Below, one piece after another: positions 1 through 10,729 of a stretch of 64,000 bases of DNA. The notes under the pieces were generated by a model. It was not told the origin of the DNA. It saw only the letters and a list, made by a program, of their open reading frames with translations, and made no database searches. Made by a program: the position numbers and the translations under genes. How positions within the stretch are numbered: position 1 is the stretch's first letter; each line of letters opens with the position of its first letter. The stretch is from Spirometra erinaceieuropaei (Eukaryota; Platyhelminthes; Cestoda; Diphyllobothriidea; Diphyllobothriidae): the NCBI GenBank assembly GCA_902702965.1, contig CACRXP010000429.1:75186-139185 (forward strand), in the 5' to 3' direction.

Positions 1-1985
1 AAGGGAGTGATGACTAGGGACCTCATCTAGGTACACAGCTGCCGAAGTAATACCTACGGGAACGTGTGGGAGTAGACCGCATCATGTCAACATTCTCCAT
101 CCAGTCCAAGTTGCGAAAACTCATCTCGAAGATTTCAACTACCTTATGAAATGACGACTAATATTCATAAAATAAAATCCGTGAATACTACTTTGAGGAC
201 GATGTGAAATAACCACGGTCATAGCATACTAACTGATGTATGTGACAAGGAATAAACAACCGCGATCTTGTTGCCCAGCACCAGGCGGTACTGATTGCAT
301 GATTCACACTCTGCCTGTAACCCTTCAATATACATACATACACTCCGTGTTCGTCAACCAGAAGCCAAGAATTTCTCGCAGTTACTGCGATGGATACGAT
401 CCTTGCAGCTGGATGTCGCCTCCTCTCATTTCTAACCCTCCGATCTTTGTAGACTCGCGTCTCGATAATTTCAGAAGGACAGTCGATTCAGCGAACGTCA
501 GTATCAACGAGTGAATTCCGATATGAAAGCCAGTTAACCGCTTGTAAAAGCCCTAACGTGAGTTCGAAAGTAGATTGTCGCAAAATTGACTGAAGGATGT
601 TAAATGACGCGACTTATGATGTAAAGAATAATTCCTTGTTGAAAGAATCTTTGAAGATGTGACGCTTCGTCCATGATTCGCGGCTCCACTCCTTACGTGC
701 TAGAAAAATGTACGCTGTGCTGGTATGTAGACGCCTACACCTGTGGTGCTAGTTAAATTAAGAAAAGTTTCATTATTTAGACTATTACGAATTACCACAG
801 GCCTTCGTAAAACAGCTGAACGTTCTAACAGTCAGATAAAAAAACAACAAGTACTGCACATGTCTTCAGAAGTGGTATTCGCTGTTAACCCTCGCCTCTC
901 TTCGCGCGATTCGGAGTCAAAATAAAAACTCGCATCGTTTTACAACGTCTATTTTGGGCTTCCAAAAGGGTTATTGCATTTTCGAGTCTTATACTGTCAA
1001 ATGTATTTTGTAGTGAACAGAATACTGATCAAAAACTCGCATTCCGAATTTCTGCTTCCGACACCGCACTTCTTGGAGGCAGCTTATGCAAGTCTGACAT
1101 GGTCTTCTAATTTACGCACGGATTAGCACGTATTTTGAGCATTTAGGTTAAATGTTCTCAGATGTGATTTTATTGTATTCATACAGATTTCCCTGAACAC
1201 ATCGAAAAGCCGCACACCACTTATTCGTGAATTATGTTGTTAAGCGACATAAAGCATTTGGAAACTATCCGGAAACGCATGTTCAACTGTATGGTTTGGC
1301 ATTTTTAACACGTTTTTCATCTAAAATACTGGTATACTGAATTTGGTACACTTCACCTTATTTTTGCGCAGCCAGGAAAGTGCTACAGGTTCCTCAGGGC
1401 AATTTTTACATGCTTTCGAATCTAGCATAACGTTCAATTTGGAATGGAGAACGATGACTGCTACGTAGTATGCCATTTTAGTCAAGCAAAAATTATTGTA
1501 AAGTGTTCAGAACTTACCGCTGAAAGCCGCCAGTTCTTGTTCTCGCCCTACAAAGGATGGCCTTGCAACCCGCGGCATGATCACTTCAGCGGAGCAGTCG
1601 ATATTGTGAATGCCACCGTCGGCGAGTGAATTCTGAAGCGTAAGCCGTTAGGCCAGATTCAAACGCCCTAATATCGATCGGTAAGTAGCCTGTTAAAAAA
1701 TCGATTGCTGAATTTTAAACTTCCTGCCATTTTTGCAGGTGGCTGATGAGGGCAAGGGGGGGTTGTGAACTGCGCAGCAGTTTCGCGCCCAGAATTGTTA
1801 TTCAATTATCTAGCATTCCAACATTATGTCCATGTTTTGGCTTAGCGCCCACGCTGACTCAATGCAGTCAAAGTCACTTCGGCTGAATTAGCCATCCTTG
1901 CACTGCTCGTAGGTTATGACGGGGGAAAGTGCAGTTGTGTTTTCACACTTGGAACATATTTTCGAGCACTAGGTACTTAAGGGCA
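1..1985. other. AT-rich DNA, no gene seen; old diverged repeat pair
   Basis: I see no coding region I can support. The stretch at about 340-610 and the stretch at about 1500-1720 resemble each other over roughly 200 bases (shared pieces such as cagtcgat, gagtgaattc and gccctaa in the same order). They look like two old copies of one unidentified dispersed repeat. Short open frames here are no longer than expected by chance. Confidence 0.4.
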
Positions 1986-1989
1986 CTTC

Positions 1990-2860
1990 TTTTTATGGGA
2001 ACCACCGTCATTTCTGTCAAAACGCTAATGTTAAAATCCTTGGCAAATAGCAGCATATACGTACCTGCATACGTACGCCTACAAGGCAATCCCATCGACT
2101 TTCCAACACACTATGTCTTAAAATGCTTAAGCTCTGCCTCAATAACTATTGACACTTTGACGGCAACTGTTACCAACAGGGTAAGGGCAGCCCCACTGGG
2201 TTCGCCAATTTCGGCGCTACTCGCAGAACAAGTATTTCAACGACTAGAACAAGATGTTATGAAAAGTTTTTAACCAAAACGTGGCTCAGATAGGTGGATG
2301 ACACATCTATCATCGTCATGACCTGCGAAGTTGAGCTATTTCGCCAGAGCACGAAATGCGTCTTCCCAGAGCTACAATTTACACGCAAAGAAGCAAAAGG
2401 AAACACCCTCCCGTTTCTAGACGTGAGTATACAAAGACTCAGCGACGGCGGCCTCGCATAAGGTGTTCACCGGAAAGGCTCTGACGCTGAGATCATCGTG
2501 AGCTATCAGAATAACCACCCAGTAACCCATAGAAGAAGTTGTGTTCGGATCTTTTTCCACAGGGCCCATCGTTACTGCAGTAGCGCCGATTTACTCAAGA
2601 AAGAACTGGCTTACATGTATCGGTTTTTCCGACTCAACGGATACCCGGTATGCTTTGTGAAAAATTGTCTCAGACGCCAGGGGCAACCACATCCGTCGAC
2701 CGGACCTCTTGTCTCTCGTGTTTTTGCAAGCCTTTGAATGTGATCACCACTTCAACTAGGAGGGGACTGAAGTGATCGCTAATGCCAACACCAAACGGGC
2801 GCGAGAGTTTCTCGAAGATTGGCACACTAATAACAAGAACATGTATGCTGACTGCCCTTT
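1990..2860 (+). pseudogene. Penelope-like element relic 1 (RT core plus endonuclease tail)
   Basis: Decayed Penelope-like retroelement. The reading frames carry recognisable reverse transcriptase pieces: a GSPISALLAE segment (RT motif after the fingers, about 2198-2229), a VDD catalytic motif (about 2296), FLDV (about 2415) and the PLE segment NNHPVTHRRSCVR (about 2507-2545). A stop after position 2273 and another near 2460 break the frame. The first half of the GIY-YIG endonuclease is missing, but its tail reappears at about 2755-2845 (GTEVIANANTKRAREFLEDW), closely matching the tail of the minus-strand element at 56.7 kb. It lies directly upstream of the better preserved copy at 3011-4613. 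This copy is dead. The family call is firm; the outer borders are approximate. Confidence 0.8.
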
Positions 2861-3010
2861 TTACTGTCAGTATTCAGCGGCGGTCAAGTATTAGAGTTGC
2901 CAATGCATTCGACAAAAACAAGTATTCAGTCTTTACACTAACCCTCAAGTGGGAAGCTGTTAACATAGTAGGCATTTCAATAGTAGTGAAAATGCGATTC
3001 CCAGGTGGCA

Positions 3011-3253
3011 TATCAAAAGAAGAAGGGGCGTTCATCGGGAGGGGGTTTATTCGAGGTCCGACGTTTCGAGTAATTTATTCGTCTACCCATCTTTAGAGAC
3101 TGGGAAGTCCTGTGCACAGCTCCCCTTATAATGGCGCTCTTTGTCCAATGCGTGATTCGCCAATGCCGCCTGTGTGGCTGCATCCAACCTGCATTTCACC
3201 GTGACCTGAATCGCCCCCGTCGGTCGCGGAAAAAACTGACGGCCCCGATTGTC
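3011..3253. repeat. Left inverted repeat of PLE 2
   Basis: Reverse complement of 4373-4613. It begins with tatcaaaagaagaagg and ends with ccccgattgtc, immediately before the RT frame. It is the inverted copy of the element's 3' end, including the tail of the long reading frame. Confidence 0.88.
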
Positions 3254-4500
3254 AAAATTACGACGGGGGCGATGGCCAGCTCACAGCTCAGGATCTCATA
3301 GAACTCATGGGGCACTGCCTCAAGACATTCTTTACCTTCGCAGGGACCATATACGAGCAGATCAAGGGCACTCCAATGGGTTCACCAATCTCCGGGCTCA
3401 TTGCCGAGGTGGTTCTACAAAAACTCGAGAGACGACTATTCGAGGAGTACGAACCCAAGTTTTGGGCACGCTACGTTGACGACACCTTTGTAATCATCGA
3501 CCAGGATAAAATCAACTACTATGAGGAAGTACTGAACTCAATCATTCCCGATCTAAAGTTCACGAAGGAAGAGGAAGTAGGTGACAAACTTCCATTCTTG
3601 GATGTTCTCGTCTGCCGCCAACCAAATGGCGAACTAGCGACGTCGGTCTACAGAAAACCGGCGAACACACTGCAAATGCCTAGCTACAACAGCAACCACC
3701 CGCCACAACACAAACGAAGCTGTGTCCGCACGCAGTACCGACGGGTGGAAACTCATTGCAGCACGCCAGCCGCCAAACTGGAGGAGATAAAGCGCCTCCG
3801 GGAACTCTTCAGTGCCAATGGCCATCCGCGAGCATTCACTGAACGGAGTCGGAGACAGCCAAAGAAACGAAATGAAGAGCATAGTCAGTCAAACTCGTGG
3901 CGGAGCATTCCGTACGTTAAAGGCATCTCAGAAGCCGTCGCTGGATCCCTCGCGCCATTCGGAATAGATGTTGCCCACGGGCCTGATTTAACAATCCGCC
4001 GGCAATTGATGCTGCCAAAAGCTCCGATCCCTGAACAGGAGATGTCGGCTGTTGTCTACCGACTTCAGTGCAGCTGCGAAAGTTGCAACTACGTTGGGGA
4101 AACCGGCCGACGGCTGCAAACGCGAATGCACGAGCATAAGTTGGCCGTGCGAAGGTTGGACCCAAAGCCGGAGGTAGCAAACCATGCCGCGCAAATGGAA
4201 CACATCTTCAACTTTGACGTGGCTGAGATTGTGGGCCTGGGAGGCGATCACACAGCAAGGCAAGTGCAAGAAGCCTGGATGTCCACCGACCACTCTGTCA
4301 ACCGCCATATCTATTTGCCTCTCCCCAATCTGACTTTAAGAACCTTCTTAGCGTGGGACAGTCACGGCGCGGGACAATCGGGGCCGTCAGTTTTCTCCGC
4401 GGCCGACGGGGGCGATTCAGGTCACGGCGACATGCGGGTTGGATGCAGCCACACAGGCGGCATTGGCGGATCACGATTTGGACATAGGGCGCCATTATAA
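3250..4500 (+). CDS. Penelope-like RT C-terminal half plus GIY-YIG endonuclease (truncated but open)
   Basis: Codes for the later part of a Penelope-type reverse transcriptase fused to a GIY-YIG nuclease, the protein that primes and copies the element at a nicked target. The frame is open from the inverted-repeat edge; the first ATG is at 3307, but RT homology already starts upstream, so that ATG is not a native start. Counting from it: GTPMGSPISG at residues 20-29, the catalytic YVDD at 57-60, FLDVLV near 97, the conserved HKRSCVR near 135, a linker with YVKGISEA near 204, a Cys-rich CSCESC, then NYVGETGR (GIY-YIG core) near 263, followed by Arg, the HEHK motif, and EAW plus SVNRH near the end. 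The final ~55 residues read into the right inverted repeat and are probably not native. The RT fingers and motif A are missing, so the copy cannot be autonomous. It is the best preserved coding piece among the repeats. Confidence 0.85.
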   Translation, partial: CQNYDGGDGQLTAQDLIELMGHCLKTFFTFAGTIYEQIKGTPMGSPISGLIAEVVLQKLERRLFEEYEPKFWARYVDDTFVIIDQDKINYYEEVLNSIIPDLKFTKEEEVGDKLPFLDVLVCRQPNGELATSVYRKPANTLQMPSYNSNHPPQHKRSCVRTQYRRVETHCSTPAAKLEEIKRLRELFSANGHPRAFTERSRRQPKKRNEEHSQSNSWRSIPYVKGISEAVAGSLAPFGIDVAHGPDLTIRRQLMLPKAPIPEQEMSAVVYRLQCSCESCNYVGETGRRLQTRMHEHKLAVRRLDPKPEVANHAAQMEHIFNFDVAEIVGLGGDHTARQVQEAWMSTDHSVNRHIYLPLPNLTLRTFLAWDSHGAGQSGPSVFSAADGGDSGHGDMRVGCSHTGGIGGSRFGHRAPL

Positions 4501-4613
4501 AGGGAGCCGTGCACAGGACTTCCCAGTCTCTGAAGATTGGTAGACGAATAAATTACTCGAAACGTCGGACCTCGCATAAACCCTCCCGGTGAACGCCCCT
4601 TCTTCCTTTGATA
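4373..4613. repeat. Right inverted repeat of PLE 2 (element 3' end)
   Basis: Inverted partner of 3011-3253. It starts gacaatcgggg and ends with ttcctttgata. It overlaps the last codons of the open reading frame and contains an aataaa at about 4548, which could act as a polyadenylation signal. Confidence 0.88.
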
Positions 4614-4884
4614 GTAGGCATTGCTAATACAATTGATGCAGATGTTGTAAGAAAAAATATGGCCAGGTTCGCTGTCAAGTTCGGTCTAATATCCACGGCA
4701 ATTTGGACGTCTTAAACTTGTCAAAACTTCGCATGGAACAATTCAGAAGAGCATTTGGCGAGCATGCGCTTGCTTTCAATAAATTCTCATCGGGCCGGTA
4801 CGTTTATATGGGAACGTGGTACTAACTGAAACGTGTGTGATAAAATGATAAAACCCAGATCGGTACGTACTTAATTATTCTTCT

Positions 4885-5136
4885 ATGGCTCTCGATAAAA
4901 CATCACTTGAAGCATTGTCTCTTAATTCTAAGTTCTGCATGCCTCGTCGAAATATCAATCAGCTAGACATGGAAACAAAGTTCGAAAATCTCTGCAGCCA
5001 GACGTACGATCTAAAGCCCATTTCTACAAATAGTGTCCAGCACTTGAAATTAACACTTGTTAACTGCAATTATCAATATCCCACCAAAATCACAAAAGTC
5101 GGGTACTGCTGGCAAAAGCTCACACATAGAAGTTAG
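4885..5136 (+). pseudogene. PLE 3 N-terminal coding remnant
   Basis: An 83-codon open piece whose residues 11-34 match the conserved N-terminal signature of PLE reverse transcriptases (KFCMPRR ... NQLDMETKFENL). Its reading frame stops at 5136. The next conserved block, NGDILVTKPDKGAG, begins within about 15 bases in another frame, so a small indel or stop separates them. Confidence 0.7.
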
Positions 5137-6321
5137 AGCGGATGACAGAGAACGGAGATATTTTGGTAACGAAACCGGATAAAGGAGCAGGCACAGTTAT
5201 GATGAATACAATCCACAATGTCAGACCAGAAAAAATTCAGGAAAGCCGACAAAGGGAAATATTTTGCAGACGAAGTAGAAACACAACCGACGGACTGCTT
5301 GCGAAGACTCCATGCAGGAGGCTTCATAAGCGATCGCGAACTCGGAAACCTCCGCCCAGTGGGCACACACGTCCCTTGATTGTATGGTCTATCGAAGATC
5401 CCCAAAAACTGCCTATCAGTCTGTCCGATCTTAGACATGCGCAACTCTCCCCATTATGCGATAACAAAGTGACTGGCAGATAATCTCATTCTTCACAAAC
5501 GTTCCGGTCACAGAGACAGCTGAGCATGTATGTGAATTCCTGTCAACCAACCACCAACAAATAGGCATTCTGACGAACGCACTCAAGAAACTATTTCTAA
5601 AATGCACACAAAATGTGCAGCTCCTTTTTGAAAACCTAGTATATAAGCAAATAGACGGAGTTGCTATGGGGTCGCCACTTGATCCTCTCCTGGCCGATGT
5701 TTGCATGGGCAACTTGAAAAAGTTTCAGTTAAACGACCAAATCAGAAAGCTGCGGCACTACAGTCGCTGCAATCGCCACCATAGAAACCAACATGATCGT
5801 CCTGTCGGATGTTGTAAATCAAGCACGTTCGTCGGTCAGGTTTGCGTTGGAGGTGGAAATGACAGGCTTCCTGCCTTTCCAGACGTCCTTCTGAGCAGAA
5901 GAACTGACGGCAGCATAAGAAGAAGCACCCATCGAAAGGACACCTGGTCTAGGCAATATACGAACATCTACGGTTTCGTACCAGTTCAACAGAAACGTAA
6001 TCTAGTTTGTTGTTAGTCGCTAAGGACTAGAAAAATCTGTTCTAATGATAGGGTTGACGAGAAACTGAGAACAATTCAGGACCTGCTTCGCGAGGACGGG
6101 TATCCTGACAGATTTATTGTAAGTATTCTTGCTTAACGACCGGCAAAATCCATCGTACCGACGGTCGAAGAGAAAACTCTGTTTTTCAAAATCCCCTTTC
6201 AAAGGGAAGCGGCCGGTAAGCCCCTGCGAAGACAGCTTGACCATGCTATTCAAGCATTGCTTTCGACCAACCCCTATGACGCCGAGAGGGTAAGGATAGG
6301 CTACCTGCACAGACCGCCTCC

Positions 6322-6670
6322 ATGTGTATTAACTTCTTTTTTTGCTCCTGTGGAGCAGGCTGTATTGGTCGTACACGTAGACACCTATTCACAAGAATAT
6401 CAGAACACCTGCCTGCACGGCTGAGAAAAGGTGAAGCTAAGAGCATACACAACTCCATCCTCGCACACATGGTTGATTCTGGGCATCGTGTGGATCCCAA
6501 CGCAGCCTTCCGTGCGACTTCCAGGGTGCCACCTAACTATCCTAAGTGACTGGGTCAGCGCCTACTAGAAACAGCAGAAGCGACTGCCATCAGGCTACAG
6601 AGGCCGGTCCTGTACGCGCGGAAAAATGCCCTGCACTCTTCGCGTCTACCGTGGGCAAGGATCGATTAAC
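6322..6670 (+). pseudogene. PLE 3 GIY-YIG endonuclease remnant
   Basis: Reads CSCGAGCIGRTRRHLFTRISEH (about 6343-6410), the Cys pair plus degraded GIY-YIG core, then HMVDSGHRVDP and a tail ending PWARID at a stop at about 6668. One in-frame stop at 6547 interrupts the tail. The equivalent region of the copy at 11174-11716 is open, so the two together define this PLE group's C-terminus. Confidence 0.75.
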
Positions 6671-6905
6671 TGTGTTCAGGTCTCCGCACCCCGTCCCCTT
6701 CCCTCCCCCTTGAGACACGACATTACTTAACCCCCCCTTATTCACACTCTGCGCTTGCATGAAAAGACAAACCGTAATCGATTTCTCCTATCGCTCACCT
6801 GTTTCAGTTAGCTCCTCTTTCTCATATAAATGTACTGGTTTGATGAGAATTTATCGAAAGCACGCGTCCGCTCGCCAAAGGGTCTTCTAAATTTGGATTT
6901 CGTTA

Positions 6906-7960
6906 AAAATTAAATCGTCTCGAGCGCGGTCCTAGAATTCACCTTCCATTCCCATTTACGGTAATTGTGAGGACGTATATGGCGGGTCTGACTTCGAGTG
7001 CATCATGACCGCAATGTCATGTTCTGCCGGAGTTTTAACACAGTGCCTTTAGATAAGTGATAGGTGTCGTTGGAATTTGATATTTTAAGAACACCTGAGC
7101 CGGCCTCAGGCAACTAAACTTCTTGCACTACAGATGATGTTTATGCTGCAGCCCAGAAGTTGAAGGGCTCTTTTCTCAACTGGCAACCCGGATTCCCTCT
7201 CCTGGAGGATTGAAAATTGCTTGTGTACATGAAGTCTGTTCCACCGGTTGAGGATGGAAAACATTGTTCCCGCAGGCACCGCTGCACAAAGCAAATCCCG
7301 TAAGCTGTAAATAAACATGAGATTTAGTGAGAAAGTGCTGTAATCGTAACAGCGACGTACATTGGCTGACAGTCGAGGCGGTACGGCGCAGAATACTTCT
7401 GGGTGTGAATGCAGAGCAAGGCAAACAGCAGGAGTTGGATTCGATAAGAAAGGTAATTTCCGGCTCTGAGAGTAGATTCGGCCCGCCGGTATCAGTATTT
7501 TGTGATGCCTGCGCGGAGCGTCCGATGAGGCCATTGGGTCAGCGAAAGGGGTAGAAGTCCGTTCATGGTGATAGTTGAGAAAGCTCAGTAAAAATGCAAT
7601 TCAGCCGTTCAGGAAGACGTAAACAACTGAATCTACAAAGTTAATGGTTATCAGGATTGTAACTGGACACTGGACGAAATAATTTCTGAATCGGCCTATT
7701 CTGAGGCTGTCGCGGATATAAATTCCACACGATGATCAGTCGTAAGCTAGTAGCCATCTTCATGTAAAAGGCGAAACCTCTCACTGACCAGTGCTCCATA
7801 ATCGACGGTCAGAAACAAAAAATTGAATTAACAAATGCCGCGGACTTCGTAGGCATCATCCATCGTTGAAAATAATTAGCGTCTGTCGTCCGCATGCACA
7901 GCGAAGAAAGGAGTCCCAGGAAGCAGTCGTGAAGAAGGGGACACGATCGCTGAGACAAGA
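6906..7960. other. No gene seen
   Basis: Mixed-composition sequence after PLE 3. Several open frames of 75-142 codons overlap each other on both strands at 7106-7554, but none shows a motif I recognise or a convincing splice context. It may contain older PLE debris. Confidence 0.4.
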
Positions 7961-9020
7961 GATTTATTCTCTGGCCCCCAGTCCAGTTGAAAACAGACCG
8001 AAGGCGACCATCAGGAGACGCGCTTTTACGGCAAGAAACGTCTAGAGTCATTTATCGGATCTGGTGCAGTTGCGGACAAAGCAACTACGGCTAAGAAACC
8101 GGAAGACAACTCCAAATGCGAATGACCGAAGACGGCGCACCGGTGCGAAGAAATGACGCTAGCACTCAAGTTGCGGCACATTCGATGAGATCCGGTCACA
8201 CATTCAAATTCTAAAAAGCCGAAATTGTCGCCAGAGGTGAAAGCCGCGTCAGTCAGGGGTTGCTTTAGTCCTGGTTCACAGGCCCCCTGTCCATCACCAA
8301 GTACAATGACCCTCCCCTTCCATACTCTGTGCTGAGACTTTGCCTCGGCGAAGTAATTGGTCACGCGGGGAGCGCACACGTGAACACTGTTTCCATCGCC
8401 AGTATCAATGGGTCAGATAGTCGGACAATCATCACACTGATATCCAACACACGTGATGAAGTTTCAGCAACTAACGACGCGAATGTCGGCCATCGTACAG
8501 TCATCACGCCAAGTGCAACGATTCCTGGTGAAGGGGGGGGGCGGTGGCATGGCGACTGCATCCTATAAATACTGCAGCCCTTTGTGCATGAAGCATCCGT
8601 ATCTGCTTTTGTCTCTCATGATGGGTTCGAGCAGGAATCTGAAACGTCAGGCGAATAAAGATCTTGCCCCAGCAATCGTGTCTATCTCTTCATAACAGTA
8701 CAGGACCCATGGCGTCACATGTAAGTACGACTCATGTCTTGCGGTCACCGACCAGAACACAAGCAATAATTAGCGGATGATGTTCCATTTCCGGAGATCG
8801 AATACTTTCCAGCCAAACAATCTCTTCTCGTCTGACTTGAAAACACTTGGACATTCGTACATGGATGTATACATGACGTGACAATTCGACAGTCGATTTC
8901 GACAATGTGAACCGCGTTCTCCAAAGCAGTGTGAGGGTGCAGACAGTGACTTTCGTGTGATTTCTTTTATAAGGACCAAAGGATTACGTCGCATCCACTG
9001 CATTATCTTCTCCGTCACCT
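7960..9020 (+). mobile_element. Penelope-like element 7a, 3' part: GIY-YIG relic plus long 3' tail
   Basis: About 1 kb that matches 15150-16230 along almost its whole length. It starts with the end of the PLE linker, then a GIY-YIG remnant at 8050-8290 (frame pieces CSCGQSNYG, RQLQMRMTED, VAAHSMRSGHTFKF, with stops inside). A non-coding tail of about 700 bases is shared with the second copy (ctgagactt-gcctcggcg, ggcgactgcat, ctcatgtcttgcg, ggagatcgaa). The tail contains aataaa (about 8656). The RT is missing. This is a third PLE group, distinct from elements 2 and 3. Confidence 0.75.
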
Positions 9021-9029
9021 GGGCTGTGT

Positions 9030-10700
9030 GTCAAAGTGAAAAAGAGCGGAGCCTGGATAAGACGGAGATGGCAGGCGCGGCCGGAACTGCCCCTAGGCGT
9101 GCCGTCATAGCCAGCTTGATACCGACGGACTGGGAGTGCCTAAGAGGCCACTGCAGCCTCACTCTCAGTCCGTCAGTCGGTCACTCCACGCAGACACGGA
9201 TTGCGAGGTTCAAGTTGTCCGGCCAGTTGACAACCTTCCAAGCTGAGGCTTTTATTGCACCGTCAGAGCTCCAAGCGCGACGAATTGTTTGTAGTGAGGA
9301 ATGTGGACTGAGTCGTCGACCTCATTCTCTATTCCCATTCCCGACCACTGTCCGAGCCGGCAAGGGGAATAGACGCAGTGGCTGACCTCGTCTGCGCGTG
9401 CCACCCACGCGATCTGCTCCCTCCACAAGGCCGTATGTCGATGCTCCTGGCACTGGCTAGCCTGTCTCTGTGCGATAGGTTTGCAAGTCACCGACCATAG
9501 AACAGTGCAGGCGATCATAGCTTCCGGATCAGAAGACTCCCCGCTATGAAGCCTCGTCGAAATGGCTGACCGCATGGTCTAAACCCGGCGTGTCGCAGCA
9601 CCAATAATTCCTAATTCCTATCACCTCTCTAACTCACCCGGCCTATGCGAACTGAGGGCAGAGTTGTCTAGATTCTCTGCTGTCCAGGCAGCTCGACAAA
9701 TTAGCCTGGCAATGAAGAACCGGACACGGAAGTGTGTAGGATGTCAGCGGCGCAAGGTGCAGTGAAAAATCTAGGCAGCTCTCGGCAGTGTTCCCAGCCC
9801 CAGAATTAGGTTTGGCTCTAGCATCTGTCTAACGCTTGCCCCCACGGTGTCACCGATGTGGAATGGTTCACATGGTAGCCGGAAGACATTATTATTCTGC
9901 TTGTCAAAGCTACGACGGTGGTCACGGCATTTTTTCTGTGGCTGGGCTGCAGTCTGTAGTCCATAGAGCTAACCATGGTGTACAATCCGACTTTAGCCTC
10001 CTCCAGTCTCTTTTCTCCTATTTGGCTGTACACAAATACACACCTGATCCTATCACCCCACTGCAAGCAGGACGGTCGAGTGGGTTTATCGCCAGCTGAT
10101 GACCTGCTTACTTACTTTCTATTGTCCGTGTTGGCATTTTTTAAACTCTTGAGTCGAATATTATCTGCCCCACCGCGGAGTTGCTGCTCCGTGGCCACAA
10201 CCACAGGCGGTTGGTAAGAGAATCCTAATACCTTCGACAACCCTGCAGTCCCTTCCGCCAACCTATGCGTCGTAATTGCCGGCAATCTGGTTCCCGCCTA
10301 GAAAAACTCGTTAGACTGTCGGATAAGACAGCCGACTTTGGGAAAATTGTCTTCATTTGACGGTTGTGAGCGTCATGTAAGGACACGCATACATAATCTT
10401 GAGTCACTTCTGAAACTTTGGCCTTCAGAAGATCTCTGTCTCTGCCTGTAGAGATCACACTAGAAAGTCCATGCACAAGGCTTGCTAGTGACTTCTCCGC
10501 ACGTCGAACTCAGTTTAGCATGAGTTTACTGCCCCACATTCTCTCATAATTTCACCGTTTGTCAACATAAGAACGTCAGCTGCACAAAGACGGTTACATC
10601 TAGGAGACACGGGTCCGACTGTGTAGGTATACAATGGACGCTTTATAAATCTATTACAGCCTCGCAGTTGAACAAAACTAACAGGTAGTTCCATTTCCGA
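9030..10700. other. GC-richer unassigned stretch, probably old repeat DNA
   Basis: Noticeably richer in G+C than the rest of the window, with many 80-140 codon open frames on both strands at 8957-9585 and 9818-10480. None shows a domain I can name. A short GC hairpin (cgcggag, loop, ctccgtg) lies at about 10175-10195. I cannot tell whether this is a decayed transposon or something else. Confidence 0.35.
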
Positions 10701-10729
10701 CAACACGAAGATGGTGGCTTTGCGTTGAT

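Larger units (their letters stand above)
3011..4613 (+). mobile_element. Penelope-like retroelement 2, 5'-truncated, flanked by 240-bp inverted repeats
   Basis: A compact element whose two ends are inverted copies of each other: 3011-3253 on the left against 4373-4613 on the right, alignable along their whole length with scattered mismatches and small indels. Between them lies a continuous coding frame for the C-terminal part of the PLE reverse transcriptase and a GIY-YIG endonuclease. RT homology begins right at the inner edge of the left repeat. This suggests that the left arm replaced the missing 5' half of the element at insertion, rather than being a host sequence. I see no clear target-site duplication. 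PLEs are known to form such terminal repeats in direct or inverted orientation; the assignment here rests on sequence seen in the window. Confidence 0.85.
4738..6905 (+). mobile_element. Penelope-like element 3, near full-length, with terminal inverted repeats; decayed
   Basis: Longest PLE copy in the window. The ends are inverted repeats: about 4738-4857 against about 6780-6905 (shared cores gcatttggcgagcatgcg, aaattctcat and taactgaaac when one is reverse-complemented). Inside, in order: an N-terminal block with LNSKFCMPRRNINQLDME (4921-4974) typical of PLE proteins, ILVTKPDKGAGTV (about 5159-5197), the RT fingers with GFISDRELG (about 5320), a palm block with VAMGSPLDPLLADV (about 5660-5701), and FPDVLLSR (about 5878). 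The spacing from there on shows that the YxDD region is lost. The linker with YDAERVRIGY (about 6275-6303) and a GIY-YIG domain follow. Multiple stops and frameshifts mean it is inactive. It belongs to a different group from element 2 and is very close to the copy at 10.7-12.0 kb. Confidence 0.85.

Noticed and set aside
3634..4495. Minus-strand frames of 65-106 codons opposite the PLE ORF
   Set aside because: Antisense shadows of the RT/endonuclease coding sequence.
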